A stretch of DNA of 64,000 bases from Bradyrhizobium sp. Ash2021 (lineage in GTDB: Bacteria; Pseudomonadota; Alphaproteobacteria; Rhizobiales; Xanthobacteraceae). The DNA is taken from the NCBI RefSeq assembly GCF_031202265.1, contig NZ_CP100605.1, positions 124,001 through 188,000 of the forward strand, given 5' to 3'. A program made the translations under genes and the position numbers. Shown here in pieces: positions 1 through 9,066 of this stretch (position 1 is the stretch's first letter; the number at the start of each line of letters is the position of its first letter). The notes beneath the pieces were generated by a model. The model worked only from the letters and a program-made list of their open reading frames with translations, was not told the DNA's origin and made no database searches.

Positions 1-1
1 C

Positions 2-142
2 ATCAATCCCGATCTCGAACGCTTCATGGCCAAGCGCATGGGCGCGAAGACGATCGAGGTCAACGCGAGCCACCTTTCGCTGATATCGCACCCCGACGAG
101 ATCACCCGGTTGATCCTGGAAGCCGCCGGACAGCCCGCCTAG
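2..142 (+). CDS. Alpha/beta-hydrolase, C-terminal end only
   Basis: The window opens inside a gene; the reading frame from base 2 gives 46 residues to a TAG stop. The piece contains the context NASHLSLISHP, which fits the catalytic-histidine loop near the C-terminus of alpha/beta-hydrolase-fold esterases (salicylate esterase or chloroperoxidase-like). The rest lies outside the window, so substrate and exact family cannot be given. The next gene in the same direction is an organic hydroperoxide reductase, which could be co-transcribed. Confidence 0.6.
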   Translation: MNPDLERFMAKRMGAKTIEVNASHLSLISHPDEITRLILEAAGQPA

Positions 143-247
143 CAGGTGTGGATCCTCGTGCACGGACTGGTCGCCGACATGTCGCGGCGACAGTCCGCGA
201 CGACGGTCTCAAAATTTGCGAATCCAAGCGAAGAAGGCGTATGTGCC

Positions 248-673
248 ATGTCCAGTCTATATTCCACAAAAGTCACGGCGAGCGGCGGCCGTCACGGTTC
301 AATCCGCAGCGAAGACGGTCTGCTCGACCTCAAGCTCGCACTACCCCGGACGCTTGGCGGAAGGGGCGATGCGACCAATCCCGAACAACTCTTCGCCGGC
401 GGTTATGCCGCCTGCTTTGAGAACGCACTCCTCCATGTGAGCCGGGATGCCGGCCACCGCTTTGCCGATAACGATATCGGCGTCGCCGCCAGGATCGACC
501 TTGGTCGAAATGAAACAGGAGGCTTCGTGTTGGCCGCCGCACTTGCTGTAGGCATTGCTGGCATCGACCGACAGACCGCTGAACGGCTCGTCCGGGGTGC
601 TCACGCCATCTGCCCGTACTCCAAAGCGATCCGCGGCAATGTCGATGTGGCGATCTTCGTCTCGGTCCGGTGA
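248..673 (+). CDS. ohr: Organic hydroperoxide resistance protein (Ohr/OsmC family)
   Basis: A 141-residue protein, the usual Ohr length. Ohr enzymes are cytoplasmic thiol peroxidases that reduce organic hydroperoxides with a reactive cysteine pair. Both cysteines are visible: Cys56 in AACFENAL and Cys122 in ICPYSKA, the second matching the family CPYS motif. I chose the ATG at 248 because the protein from there starts with the family-like MSSLYSTKVTA and the sequence upstream in the same frame does not resemble the family. Ohr genes are often controlled by a MarR-type OhrR; no ohrR is visible here. The gene looks intact. Confidence 0.9.
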   Translation: MSSLYSTKVTASGGRHGSIRSEDGLLDLKLALPRTLGGRGDATNPEQLFAGGYAACFENALLHVSRDAGHRFADNDIGVAARIDLGRNETGGFVLAAALAVGIAGIDRQTAERLVRGAHAICPYSKAIRGNVDVAIFVSVR

Positions 674-717
674 GCCCGACCGATCGATTTCATGCCAGTC
701 CCTCGGAAGAAAGCCAA

Positions 718-1117
718 ATGCGCATCTTGAACATTGTCACCTCACCAAGAAGAGACCGATCCGCATCCATTGCGATCATCGATCATTCCTTTTCGAGTAT
801 CAAAGGAAGATCAAAGGACTTGTGGTCGACACATTGGACGTTTGGACCGAGTCGCTTCCGGAATTTGGTGGAGAAGCGATAGGCGCCAAATGCAAAGGCG
901 TCTCCGGAGAAGCGATGACGCCATCGGAAAGAGCTACATGGGAAACGATTAGAGAACTGGCATCACGCTTTCAAACAGCGGATCGCATCGTTCTTAAGTT
1001 CCGATGTGGAATCTTTCCTTTCCTTATAAACCAAAGCAGCTGATCGATCTTGCCTGTCAGCGGAATTTGCTTTCACGTTTGACGGGAAAGAATGGCCTTG
1101 CTCACCTGCCGCAGTGA
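718..1117 (+). pseudogene. FMN-dependent NADH-azoreductase remnant (frameshifted, truncated)
   Basis: Three pieces of one flavodoxin-fold azoreductase lie in three frames. An N-terminal piece starting MRILNIVTSPRRDRSAS (frame of 718) is followed by GLVVDTLDVWTESLPEFGG and ELASRFQTADRIVL (next frame), then by VPMWNLSFPYKPKQLIDLA from base 998 (third frame), ending in TGA at 1117. The FMN-binding SPR and PMWN regions are recognisable. The C-terminal half of the family's roughly 200 residues is missing. At least two frameshifts and a truncation make it non-functional. Confidence 0.85.
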
Positions 1118-1371
1118 GCAAGCAATCGACACGTTTATCTCGCACTGCGCTGTCGGCAGCACGCGATTTGCTGATGCCCTATGGTGATGTTGTGACGGCG
1201 TTGTCCATTGTGTTGCGCATCAAGCGGACGCTGGATGGCGCTGAGATCGACAAGATCATCTGGGACGTGCAGGCCCGTAAAGCGCTGGCGGCCGAACATG
1301 CGCGGCGGCGTGATTGGCGGCGGGTCGTTGAGAATGCCGCCAAGTTCCGATCCGAGGACAGCCGCCTGTAG
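1114..1371 (+). CDS. Possible C-terminal fragment of an M41-like peptidase
   Basis: The frame opens with a GTG inside the tail of the azoreductase remnant and runs 85 residues. The segment TALSAARDLLMPYGDVVTAL followed by RIKRTLDGAEIDKII resembles the C-terminal helical tail of FtsH/M41 peptidases, where a leucine-rich helix is followed by a TL-x-G-x-EID motif. The zinc-binding HEAGH part is absent, so this is probably the tail of a small M41-like protein joined to the azoreductase remnant by a deletion. The start codon is not reliable. Confidence 0.4.
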   Translation: MSKQSTRLSRTALSAARDLLMPYGDVVTALSIVLRIKRTLDGAEIDKIIWDVQARKALAAEHARRRDWRRVVENAAKFRSEDSRL

Positions 1372-1376
1372 GTGGT

Positions 1377-1583
1377 TTAGCCTGCTGTGTACTGAATATT
1401 ATCTTTTGCGCACACAGCACTGAATGCGGTTTTCGCGTTTGAGTGCTCAAAGCAGAACGCTGTTCCATTCTCAGTTGTCTCCACCCACCAATCTGATTTC
1501 TGATCGCGCGCAATACGCGAGGCGTCTCCGCGCAAGCGATCTAGTTCTTTTCCATGGGCTCGAACCATCACACAATGTCTCAT
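1377..1583 (-). CDS. Small hypothetical protein (68 aa)
   Basis: Reads on the minus strand from an ATG at 1583, with an AGGTG stretch shortly upstream. The middle contains SDWWVETTENGTAFCFEHSNAK, a composition unlike random frame translation, and the end carries one Cys. It resembles small uncharacterised proteins I associate with Bradyrhizobium; no domain can be named. It converges with the fragment that ends at 1371. Confidence 0.5.
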   Translation of the reverse strand: MRHCVMVRAHGKELDRLRGDASRIARDQKSDWWVETTENGTAFCFEHSNAKTAFSAVCAKDNIQYTAG

Positions 1584-2022
1584 TTAGCACCTATCGCTGA
1601 CTTGCTCGTTTGAAATCCGTTCGAAGCGTCTTGGGTTTCAGTAACTTCACGCCCTCGATGATGAAGCCTCGCGCCCCGGTTTCGTTGAGTCACTCCACTT
1701 CGGATTTCGGGCGATGGTCTACAGGTATAGTTCACGCACGGTTGGCCGCCTGTCGGGTGGCGGCAAATCCGGCGCTTCCGGCCTTTGTCCGCCCAGGACG
1801 CTTGAGTACCTCTTTTGAGCCGCTCACCTTCTGCCCGCCGCCGGGATAGTGTGAACGGCCCGCCGAGCTATCCGGCCCCCCAGCCCCGGCCCGGAGGACC
1901 AGGCGGCCCTGCCAAGTTCAAGAGCGCGGTGGGGCCGCTCTGTTTGACCCACTCGCGCCGAGGCGGTGCAGCGGAGCATAATGGCAATCAGCGCCACCAC
2001 AGGGCCGCCTAATGACGGCTGC
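1584..2022. other. No supported gene
   Basis: Short overlapping frames exist on both strands, but none has a convincing start, composition or family resemblance. The segment around 1855-1940 is very rich in G and C with runs of C. No repeat or RNA structure was identified. Confidence 0.4.
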
Positions 2023-2229
2023 TCAAGTTGAATGCTTGACTTTCCACTCGGCCATCTGCGTCCGGTAGATGGTTTCGGCTTGCTCTTTCGTCAGATTGAC
2101 CGCCGGATTGGTCCCAACCATTGAGGGCCCCTTACGTTCCCGATCGTAAACCATCCAGCCCTTGGAGCCCTGGCGAACCAAAAATCTGGACGGAGGCGAC
2201 GACGCCTTGTCGCTCTGTTGCTGTCTCAT
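2023..2229 (-). CDS. Small hypothetical protein (68 aa)
   Basis: Polar N-terminus followed by RFLVRQGSKGWMVYDRERKG and a C-terminal helix (TKEQAETIYRTQMAEW). The compact block GWMVYDRERKGP looks conserved and recurs in small rhizobial proteins as far as I recall. No domain is known to me. The gene stands alone on the minus strand. Confidence 0.6.
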   Translation of the reverse strand: MRQQQSDKASSPPSRFLVRQGSKGWMVYDRERKGPSMVGTNPAVNLTKEQAETIYRTQMAEWKVKHST

Positions 2230-2333
2230 CAGTCCGAGCCCCTACCGATTACAAAGCTCAATCTTCCAGCTAAGAAACCTTCTGCAATACGAATGCCAAT
2301 TTCGATGCTCCTCTTCGGGACAGCGCGCTTTGG

Positions 2334-2519
2334 TTAACCGACGATCCGGTACGCCTTCGCGTGCGTCCTTCGCGGCTTAGCGACCGGTTGCTGACGTCGG
2401 TTGAGCGCACGCACACGCCGATGCGGCGCGAACATCGTCGGGCCCCCAAGATCAACCACGAGCATCAGCACTTCGATAGCGGCCTGCCATTCCGGCTCAT
2501 CATGCTCGCGCTTTGGCAA
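2334..2519 (-). pseudogene. Small hypothetical protein, probably frameshifted
   Basis: Begins with TTG at 2519 directly behind an AAGGAG stretch. The first 30 residues (PKREHDEPEWQAAIEVLM, then LGGPTMFA) look coding. After MFA the expected family continuation appears in the neighbouring frame (ARIGV-type sequence), while the open frame continues as basic low-complexity sequence. This suggests a one-base frameshift close to 2425. Function is unknown. Confidence 0.4.
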
Positions 2520-2794
2520 ATTCTCCTTCTGAAAAATAAATCGTCATTAAATGCAACATGAAGTTGACGCCAAAGATCGACAACATGCAATGGCACGGGG
2601 CTTACTTCGTGCCCCGTACAACTACGGGCGGCACTCGCACCTGATGTTGCACTGCGAAGCAGTAGCTCCTTGCGCGACATCAACGCGGTTCGATCCGATC
2701 TTCATAGACCGCACTGCCCTTGATGGGCAGGCAAAACTCAAATGAACGCATCCGGGAAAAATCGGCATCCGGCGCCGCGATTGCGAACCCGAAA

Positions 2795-3106
2795 TCAGCG
2801 CCGGACAGCCGTCTCCAAGAACTCCTGCACGGAGCGCGGGACTTCATCGTACTCGGCAAAGCGCCGCCGCAGCTCGTCGGCTCTATCGACCGTTACATTG
2901 CGCGACCAGCCCTCGGCGGTGTTGAAGGCGATGATGCGGACGGGATGGCTAAATTGGTCTTCCAGGAGACGGCGGATGAGCGTCTCGCGGTCAGTGCCTT
3001 CCTCGTCTGTCTCGCACCAAGCGCGCCCCAGTCTGCCAAAATCGTTCGGCACCAGATAAGTGTCGCGATCGGCGCCATGCGGCACGATAGACGGGGAGCG
3101 ACGCAT
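2795..3106 (-). CDS. Conserved hypothetical protein (103 aa)
   Basis: From the ATG at 3106 the protein starts MRRSPSIVPHGADRDTYLV and ends at VQEFLETAVRR. It contains a TAEGWSRNV segment followed by an ADELRRRFAEYDEVP helix. A longer frame starts at 3145, but its first 13 residues look like non-coding sequence. I recognise the type as a widespread small protein of Bradyrhizobium and Rhodopseudomonas without a known role. No domain, signal peptide or membrane segment is visible. Confidence 0.7.
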   Translation of the reverse strand: MRRSPSIVPHGADRDTYLVPNDFGRLGRAWCETDEEGTDRETLIRRLLEDQFSHPVRIIAFNTAEGWSRNVTVDRADELRRRFAEYDEVPRSVQEFLETAVRR

Positions 3107-3407
3107 TACCTTCCGGCTCTGGGGTGACCGGACCTTCGGCTCCAAGGTTGACCGGAACCAAGGCGTCGGGAACTCGATAGTTCCATGCGGCGCTGCATCA
3201 ACGCAACGAGGAAAGTTCGGAAAATCCGAGGTATCTCAGGCGGGGTAATAGCAGGCAGCGCGATGGCGGTTCAGTAAGTCGCCACCTCGCCGTCCTCATG
3301 GCGCGGGATCGATCCTCTTCGCCGACTGTTCCGTAGTTCTCCGACCGTGAACGGGGTTCCCCGTGGTAGTAATGTTGTCGTCTGCATGGGCTTGGGGAGG
3401 GTGAGAA
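3107..3407. other. No supported gene
   Basis: About 300 bases between divergent small genes. It should hold the promoters of the minus-strand gene ending at 2795 and the plus-strand gene starting at 3408. No clear operator, repeat or RNA gene was identified. Confidence 0.35.
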
Positions 3408-3629
3408 ATGGCAATCTATCGACTACTGCAGCACTGCACTTTGGGGCCGAAAGAGATTAGCTGCATAACAGAGGCTTACGAGGAAGCGTTGCATATCCTC
3501 TGCGTCAAGGATCGCGATGATCCCCTAACGGAAATGATCGCGAAGAAGATCATCAAGATCGCGCAAACCGGCATCAAAGACCCCGCACAGATTTCGGCTA
3601 TGGCGATCAAGCAACTGGAAATCCGGTAG
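3408..3629 (+). CDS. Small hypothetical protein (73 aa)
   Basis: Starts with ATG at 3408 behind a good ribosome binding site (GGGAGGGTGAGAA). The protein begins MAIYRLLQHCTLGPKEISCI and is mostly helical: a TEAYEEALHIL helix, then a C-terminal IAKKIIKIAQTGIKDPAQIS segment ending AIKQLEIR. I know this type as a small rhizobial protein of unknown function. No membrane segment is seen. Confidence 0.65.
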   Translation: MAIYRLLQHCTLGPKEISCITEAYEEALHILCVKDRDDPLTEMIAKKIIKIAQTGIKDPAQISAMAIKQLEIR

Positions 3630-3965
3630 CCGGAGCCGATCGCATCTTCGCGTCCCGCGTTCGGAACCGAAGCCTTCTTTACTTCGGTGAATTTACGGTT
3701 GGAGGCTGCGGGGCTTCGCGAGACGCGAGGCGCGCAATGACGCTTCTACCGGCGGGCGACGTGCTTCGGTCGCCATTCATGGCTCTCGGGTTCCTGGTCG
3801 TGGCCCCCGATATCGCGAGCGCGAACAAGAACCATGAGATTGCCGGTTCCCGTTGAACCGCACCAACAACTCGTTCGTTAACTGAGTATTACCGGCCAAA
3901 GGGACCCGTGCGCCGGTGGCTGAGAGACCCTTCGCGCTCCCGCCCAACCCACGTAGGAGAGAGCG
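3630..3965. other. No supported gene
   Basis: Frames in this stretch lack good starts and family resemblance. A long minus-strand frame covering 3777-4181 is treated as a shadow because it overlaps the better-supported gene at 3966. Confidence 0.35.
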
Positions 3966-4160
3966 ATGCACCGTAAACGCTCTATCCCCCATAAGTTCGA
4001 TGAACCTTTTTCCGCCGAAAAAGCGCGGCTCGAAGAGCAACTGAAAAAGACAAGCCAAGAACAGCAGCGAGGACTGATCGAGCGAAAGCTGCATGAAATA
4101 GAAACGGCGGTTCGGATCGTTAGGTGGTTGGGATCGGCTGAATTGCAGGCGCCTAAGTAA
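3966..4160 (+). CDS. Small hypothetical helical protein (64 aa)
   Basis: ATG at 3966 follows GTAGGAGAGAGCG, a strong ribosome binding site. The protein is highly charged with heptad-like helices (AEKARLEEQLKKTSQEQQRG, then IERKLHEIETAVRIVRWLG), suggesting a short coiled coil. It ends LQAPK. The composition fits a cytoplasmic small protein of unknown role. It converges with the minus-strand gene at 4174. Confidence 0.65.
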   Translation: MHRKRSIPHKFDEPFSAEKARLEEQLKKTSQEQQRGLIERKLHEIETAVRIVRWLGSAELQAPK

Positions 4161-4173
4161 CGCCTGTGCGAAG

Positions 4174-4398
4174 CTAGGCAACCTTGTTTGACGTTAGCTC
4201 CGATGCAGCCAATCGCCCGGCTTCGGTTAGACCGCCGAGAGTTCGATCTCCACACGCCGCGCGTTTGATAATCCTGCGCGCGATGTAACGACGCGCCGCA
4301 TGACTATCGGTGCCCTTCGGCAAATGCTGACAGGCCCTTTCCAGTGCGACATCCATGTTGGCAAAGGTCCGACTGTCAAACCTTTCTGCAATCAACAT
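4174..4398 (-). CDS. Small hypothetical protein; leader removed by IS21 insertion
   Basis: 74 residues starting MLIAERFDSRTFANMDVALE. The core pattern ANMD-x2-LER-x-C-x2-LP-x-G-x2-H, then IA-x-R-x-I and TLG, is shared with the gene at 16115-16435, so the window holds two paralogues. The start codon at 4396-4398 sits only a few bases from the left end of the IS21-type element. The Shine-Dalgarno sequence that originally preceded it appears to be at 7031-7036, on the far side of the element. Expression is therefore doubtful. The protein itself looks intact. Confidence 0.65.
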   Translation of the reverse strand: MLIAERFDSRTFANMDVALERACQHLPKGTDSHAARRYIARRIIKRAACGDRTLGGLTEAGRLAASELTSNKVA

Positions 4399-4407
4399 GC
4401 GGATTCC

Positions 4408-4525
4408 GATTTATTCCGGCCGGGTATTCCGACGTGAAGCCGGCCACCGTTCCGATTTGAAGCCGGCCACCATTCCGAAATGAAGCCGGCCGGCATTCCG
4501 ATCAACTTCCGGCCAGGTTTCTGAG
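4408..4525 (+). repeat. IS21 left-end repeat array
   Basis: Four imperfect copies of a roughly 22-base unit built around ATTCCGAnnTGAAGCCGGCC are arranged head to tail between the left border and istA. Such multiple terminal repeats are typical transposase binding sites of IS21 elements. The same unit recurs inverted at the right end. Confidence 0.75.
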
Positions 4526-4594
4526 AAGGCGGCGTTTTCGTTTGGGTCAGTCCCTCAGGCATCAAGTCCCTCGTTGATCAACGGGGGAAATCGG

Positions 4595-6126
4595 ATGCCG
4601 GCCAAGAGAGAACTGACCATGCGACAGATACGACAAATGTTACGGCTTGCCCGTGACGGGGTGAGCGCCCGGGAGATCGGACGCACGCTCGGGGTGGCGC
4701 GTAGCACGATCCAGGACAATCTCAAGCGGGCGGCAGTGGCCGGGCTTGCCTGGCCTTTGGCTGGCGACCTCACGGACGCCGTTCTTGAACAACGTCTGTT
4801 CGCCCATGCCGGCGTCAAGCGCGGGTTCCGCCGGCGAGCCGAGCCAGATTGGGGCTCGCTCGCCTGCGAACTCAAGCGGCCCGGCGTCAATCTGATGGTG
4901 CTGTGGGAAGAGTATCGCGCGATTCACCCGTCAGGTTATGGCTACAGCCGTTTCTGCGATCTGTTCCGGGAGTTCGAGCGGCGCCTGTCGCCGACCATGC
5001 GGCAGGACCATCCGGCCGGCGACAAGGTATTTGTCGATTACTCCGGCAAGAAAATCATGATTGTCGATCGCGCAACCGGGGTTGTGCGTGAAGCGGAGAT
5101 CTTCGTCGCCGTCCTTGGCGCCTCCAATTACACTTACGCCGAGGCGACCTGGACGCAGAAACTGGCGGACTGGATCGAGGCCCATGTCCGCATGTTCCGC
5201 TTTTTTGGCGGGGTGCCGCGGCTTGTGGTTCCCGACAATCTGAAATCCGGCGTCCACAGGGCCTCGTTCTACGACCCTGAAATCAATCGCAGCTACGGGA
5301 TGATGGCGTCCCATTACGGCGTCGGCATCCTTCCGGCACGGCCACGAAAGCCCCGGGATAAGGCAAAAGTGGAAGCCGGAGTGCGTTTTGCCCAGACCTA
5401 CATCCTCGGGCGGCTTCGCCGGCAGACCTTCTTCTCGTTGGCTGAGGCGAACGCGGCAATCGCCGCCGCGCTGGAGCGCATCAACGCGCACGTCATGCGC
5501 CGGCTTGGCGTCAGCCGCCGGCAATTGTTCGAGACCGTCGAGATGCCTGTCCTGGCGTCGTTGCCGGATGCCGACTATCAGTTCGCGGAATGGCTCCTGG
5601 CCCGCGTCTCGCTCGATTATCATGTCGAGGTCGACGGCTTCTTCTACTCGGTTCCGCACGGCCTGATCCGGGAGCAGGTCGACGTTCGCGCCACCACCCG
5701 GACCATCGAGCTATTCCATCGGGGTTTGCGTGTTGCTGCTCACCAGCGCCGTTATGGCGGCCGCCGGCACGGCACGGATCCCGATCACATGCCCAGTGCG
5801 CATCGGCGTTACGCCGAGTGGACTCCCGATCGATTCCGGCGCTGGGGGCGATCGATCGGGCCCAACACCGAGGGGCTCGTCCTCGCCATCCTGGCCAATC
5901 GGCCCCATCCCGAACAGGGATTCCGGACCTGTCTCGGCGTGCTTCGGCTGTTCAAGGATGTTGATCCCGAACGCGCCGAGCTGATCGCGGCCCGCGCCGT
6001 CGCGGTCAGCGCACTGACAAGAGCATCGCCTCGATCATCGCCAACAAGCTCGAACGCAGTTCTCGCGATACCGAGGACGCGATCATCGAACATCCCAATC
6101 TGCGCGGCCCCGGTTACTTCCATTGA
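4595..6126 (+). pseudogene. istA: IS21-family transposase IstA (frameshifted near its end)
   Basis: Begins at ATG 4595 after GGGGGAAATC. The N-terminus carries a helix-turn-helix (SAREIGRTLGVARSTIQDNL), followed by an integrase-core DDE domain (DYSGKKIMIVD, VPDNLKSGV, PRKPRDKAKVEAG). Near base 6015 the frame slips. The expected ending (KSIASIIANKLER, then NLRGPGYFH) is present in the +1 frame and stops with TGA at 6126, 15 bases before istB. The open frame instead runs on to 6238 through istB sequence. The DDE core is intact, but the C-terminus is not. Confidence 0.85.
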
Positions 6127-6140
6127 AAGGATTATCCAGC

Positions 6141-6889
6141 ATGCTGACCCATCCCACCCTCGACCTGCTGCATTGCCTCGGTCTCCACGGTATGGCCAAA
6201 GGCTTCAAGGACCTCGATACCCAACCCGAAGCGCGTAGCCTCGAACACGCCGAATGGCTGGCTTTGCTCCTGGAACACGAGAAAACGCTGCGCCAGCAAA
6301 AGCGGTTCGAAAGCAGAGCTCGAGCCGCCAAGCTCCGTCATGCCGCCTGCGTCGAGGATGTCGATTACCGCGCTATCCGCGGCCTCGACCGCGATTTCTA
6401 AAACTCGCTGCTGGCGACTGGATCCGGGCACGGCATAATCTCCTCGTCACCGGGCCATGCGGCGTCGGCAAGAGCTGGCTCGCTTGCGCCCTCGGCAACA
6501 AGGCTTGTCGAGACGACTTCTCAGTTGCGTACCATCGCGTGCCACGTCTCTTCGCGGCCCTTGCACTCGGTCGCGCCGATGGCCGCTATACCAAGATGCT
6601 GCGTGCTATCGCTCGCCTCGATCTGCTCATTCTTGATGACTGGGGACCGGAGCCTCTCGACGCCGATCAGCGCCGCGATCTGCTCGAGATCGTCGAGGAC
6701 CGATATGAAGCTCGTTCGATCATCGTCACCAGCCAGCTGCCCGTCGATCGCTGGTACGAAATTATCGGAAATCCCACCATCGCCGACGCAATCCTCGATC
6801 GCCTCGTCCACAACGCTTACCGCATCGACCTCAAAGGAGAGAGCCTCAGAAAGCAAAAGCAATCCGCTCCAGGTCAACCGGCCACTTGA
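6141..6889 (+). pseudogene. istB: IS21-family helper ATPase IstB (frameshifted)
   Basis: Starts MLTHPTLDLLHCLGLHGMAK at 6141 and stops prematurely at 6401. The rest continues in another frame as KLAAGDWIRARHNLLVTGPC. The Walker A sequence GPCGVGKSW and the Walker B region LLILDDWGPEPL are present in the second part. A single lost base near 6400 explains the break. IstB is the AAA+ partner that assists target capture by IstA. Confidence 0.85.
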
Positions 6890-6937
6890 CCTTCTTATCC
6901 CTCAACGACATCATCAAATCGACCCATGCGATTGACG

Positions 6938-7013
6938 CCAAGGGTGGCCGGCTTCCGATCGGAATACCCGGCCGGCTTCAAATTGGAATGCATGGCCGGC
7001 TTCGTCGGTACCC
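6938..7013 (-). repeat. IS21 right-end repeat array
   Basis: Three inverted copies of the GAAGCCGGCC/ATTCC unit seen at the left end lie between istB and the right border. Confidence 0.7.
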
Positions 7014-7022
7014 GCAATCAAC

Positions 7023-7036
7023 ATGATCGACCTCCT
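7023..7036 (-). promoter_or_regulatory. Orphaned ribosome binding site and start codon
   Basis: On the minus strand AGGAGG (7036-7031) is followed five bases later by ATG (7025-7023) and then TTGATTGC, identical to the first codons of the gene at 4174-4398. This is the original translation start of that gene, left outside the right end of the IS21 element. Confidence 0.65.
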
Positions 7037-7042
7037 AAACGA

Positions 7043-7240
7043 TCACTCCGGTGGGAGAAGTTCGGCGCTGCTGATCCATCGCATCGCCTCGGAGTCTAGC
7101 GGATCGGCTTGAACCTGAGCCTCTTGGATGTTTCCGCACTTGGTGCAGCGCAATGTCCAGTGCTCGAAGCCGGGCCTGGCCTCGACTACGTGCAGCACGG
7201 TCATGGGGGCTTGGCATCTAAGGCAGCGTGGGTGCTGCAT
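7043..7240 (-). CDS. Small zinc-ribbon protein (65 aa)
   Basis: From ATG at 7240 the protein reads MQHPRCLRCQAPMTVLHVVE and later LRCTKCGNIQEAQ. The two CxxC knuckles about 25 residues apart should bind one zinc ion. A longer frame from 7342 adds 34 residues without resemblance to the family. The window has two more short proteins with this layout (59724-59909 and 62488-62631). Each begins with a C-x2-C and ends with a W-containing tail about 15 residues after the second knuckle. The role is unknown; nucleic acid or protein binding is possible. Confidence 0.7.
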   Translation of the reverse strand: MQHPRCLRCQAPMTVLHVVEARPGFEHWTLRCTKCGNIQEAQVQADPLDSEAMRWISSAELLPPE

Positions 7241-7375
7241 CGCCGAGGCGGAAGGACGGATGACGTTGACGGCTTTTCGGACGTGGTGGTGCACGTCTGA
7301 GAGCAAGTTCCAACACCCATACTTAGAGCTGGAAATTTTCACTTTGCAATCACATTCTAGCTAGGGAGAAAATGA

Positions 7376-8974
7376 ATGTTGGAACAGGGTATCCGCAATC
7401 CGGAATACGGGGCAGATAAATTCAGCTTCACGGATCTTGAGGCGGTCAATTGGAATTTGTTGGAGCCGGAACTTTACGAACGCGCCCTTGCCGGCGGCGA
7501 AGCTCAACTCACGTCCGGCGGCGCGCTCTGCGCCGAGACCGGCGTACATACCGGACGCAGTCCGAAGGACAAGTATATCGTTTGCGACGACCTGACGGAC
7601 GCGACCGTCTGGTGGGAAAACAACGGCAAGATGACGCCAGCGCAATTCGCGCGTTTGTACCAGGACTTCATCGCGCACTCGCACGGCAAGACGTTGTACG
7701 CCCAGGATCTTCGCGCTGGCGCCGACGCGGAATTCGGAGTGCGGACGCGCGTCTTCACCCAACTCGCCTGGCACTCGCTGTTCATCCGCACACTGTTACT
7801 CAGGCCGAACCGAAGCGAGCTTGCGACCTTCGTTCCGGAGCTCACGATCTACTGTTGCCCGACGTTCAAGGCGGACCCTAAGCGCCACGGCGTCCGAAGC
7901 GACACGGTGATTGCGATCGATTTTACCAAAAAGATCGTCCTCATCGGGGGAAGTTCGTATGCGGGAGAGATCAAGAAGGCCGTCTTCACGACCATGAACT
8001 ACTTTCTTCCCGCCCAGGCCGTCATGCCGATGCATTGTTCCGCAAACGTCGGGCCAAAAGGCGATGCCGCGATCTTCTTCGGCCTGTCGGGGACCGGAAA
8101 AACGACGCTCTCCGCCGACCCCGGTCGGACGCTGGTCGGTGACGACGAACACGGGTGGGGCCCCAAAGGCATCTTCAATTTCGAGGGCGGCTGCTACGCC
8201 AAGGCGATCAAACTGAGCCCTGAGGCCGAGCCGGCCATATATGCCACCACGCAGCGCTTCGGGACTGTCCTGGAAAACGTCGTTTTCGATCCGATCACCC
8301 GTGTTTGCGATTTCGACGACGGCTCAAAGACGGAAAACACGCGCGCGGCCTATCCGATGCATTTCATACCCAATGCTTCGAAAAACGGGCGCGCAGGACA
8401 TCCGAAAAATCTCGTCATGTTGACCGCCGACGCGTTCGGGGTGATGCCGCCTATCGCCAAGCTGACAGCGGCGGAAGCCATGTTTCACTTTTTGTCGGGA
8501 TATACCGCCAAGGTTGCCGGAACGGAAAAGGGCGTGATTGAACCCGAGGCTACCTTTTCGACCTGCTTCGGTGCGCCGTTCATGCCCCGTCATCCCTCGG
8601 TTTACGGAAATCTATTGCGTTCCCTGATTGCGAAGCACAACGTGAACTGCTGGCTGGTTAACACCGGCTGGACAGGCGGAAAATATGGCGTGGGACAGAG
8701 GATGCCCATCAATGTCACCCGCACCCTGCTGACGGCCGCGCTCAACGGCATGCTCAACGATGGCGAATTCTACATCGACAAGCATTTCGGCTTCCAGGTA
8801 CCTGTAGCCGTCAAGGGGGTCGACAGCCGCATCTTGAAGCCGCGGGAGACATGGAGTGACAAGGAGGCGTTCGACGTCGCCGCCCGAAAGCTCGTGCAGA
8901 TGTTCAAGGACAATTTCGCCAAATTTGAAAGTGTCGTTCAGGCGGATGTCATGGCCGTTGCAATGTCCGCATAG
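7376..8974 (+). CDS. pckA: Phosphoenolpyruvate carboxykinase (ATP)
   Basis: A 532-residue protein of normal family length. It catalyses oxaloacetate + ATP to phosphoenolpyruvate + CO2 + ADP, the entry step of gluconeogenesis from organic acids, in the cytoplasm. Visible motifs are the substrate-binding [11 protein letters not shown] near residue 60, the kinase-1a P-loop [11 protein letters not shown] near residue 236 with [10 protein letters not shown] shortly after it, and the TGWTGGKYG segment near residue 430. The ATG at 7376 lies behind AGGGAGAA. No frame damage is seen, in contrast to most neighbours. A malic enzyme remnant lies 1.4 kb downstream on the other strand. Confidence 0.97.
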   Translation: MLEQGIRNPEYGADKFSFTDLEAVNWNLLEPELYERALAGGEAQLTSGGALCAETGVHTGRSPKDKYIVCDDLTDATVWWENNGKMTPAQFARLYQDFIAHSHGKTLYAQDLRAGADAEFGVRTRVFTQLAWHSLFIRTLLLRPNRSELATFVPELTIYCCPTFKADPKRHGVRSDTVIAIDFTKKIVLIGGSSYAGEIKKAVFTTMNYFLPAQAVMPMHCSANVGPKGDAAIFFGLSGTGKTTLSADPGRTLVGDDEHGWGPKGIFNFEGGCYAKAIKLSPEAEPAIYATTQRFGTVLENVVFDPITRVCDFDDGSKTENTRAAYPMHFIPNASKNGRAGHPKNLVMLTADAFGVMPPIAKLTAAEAMFHFLSGYTAKVAGTEKGVIEPEATFSTCFGAPFMPRHPSVYGNLLRSLIAKHNVNCWLVNTGWTGGKYGVGQRMPINVTRTLLTAALNGMLNDGEFYIDKHFGFQVPVAVKGVDSRILKPRETWSDKEAFDVAARKLVQMFKDNFAKFESVVQADVMAVAMSA

Positions 8975-9066
8975 GAGCGGCCCCAGTCTGGCTGATCCGA
9001 GACGCCAAAACGTAACCTTGGCGATCGGGCAGCTTGCCCGATCACCTTCAGACCAGGACCAACCGA

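Larger units (their letters stand above)
4400..7013 (+). mobile_element. IS21-family element, degenerate
   Basis: An istA-istB pair on the plus strand is flanked by repeated GC-rich end motifs. The 12-mer GCAATCAACATG occurs at 4388-4399 and again at 7014-7025, just outside the end motifs, and marks the probable target duplication. Twelve bases is longer than usual for this family, so the exact borders may differ by a few bases. Both genes carry a frameshift, so the element is probably immobile unless supplied in trans. Confidence 0.8.

Noticed and set aside
4931..5659. 242-codon minus-strand frame inside istA
   Set aside because: Shadow of the istA coding sequence in GC-rich DNA; no family resemblance.
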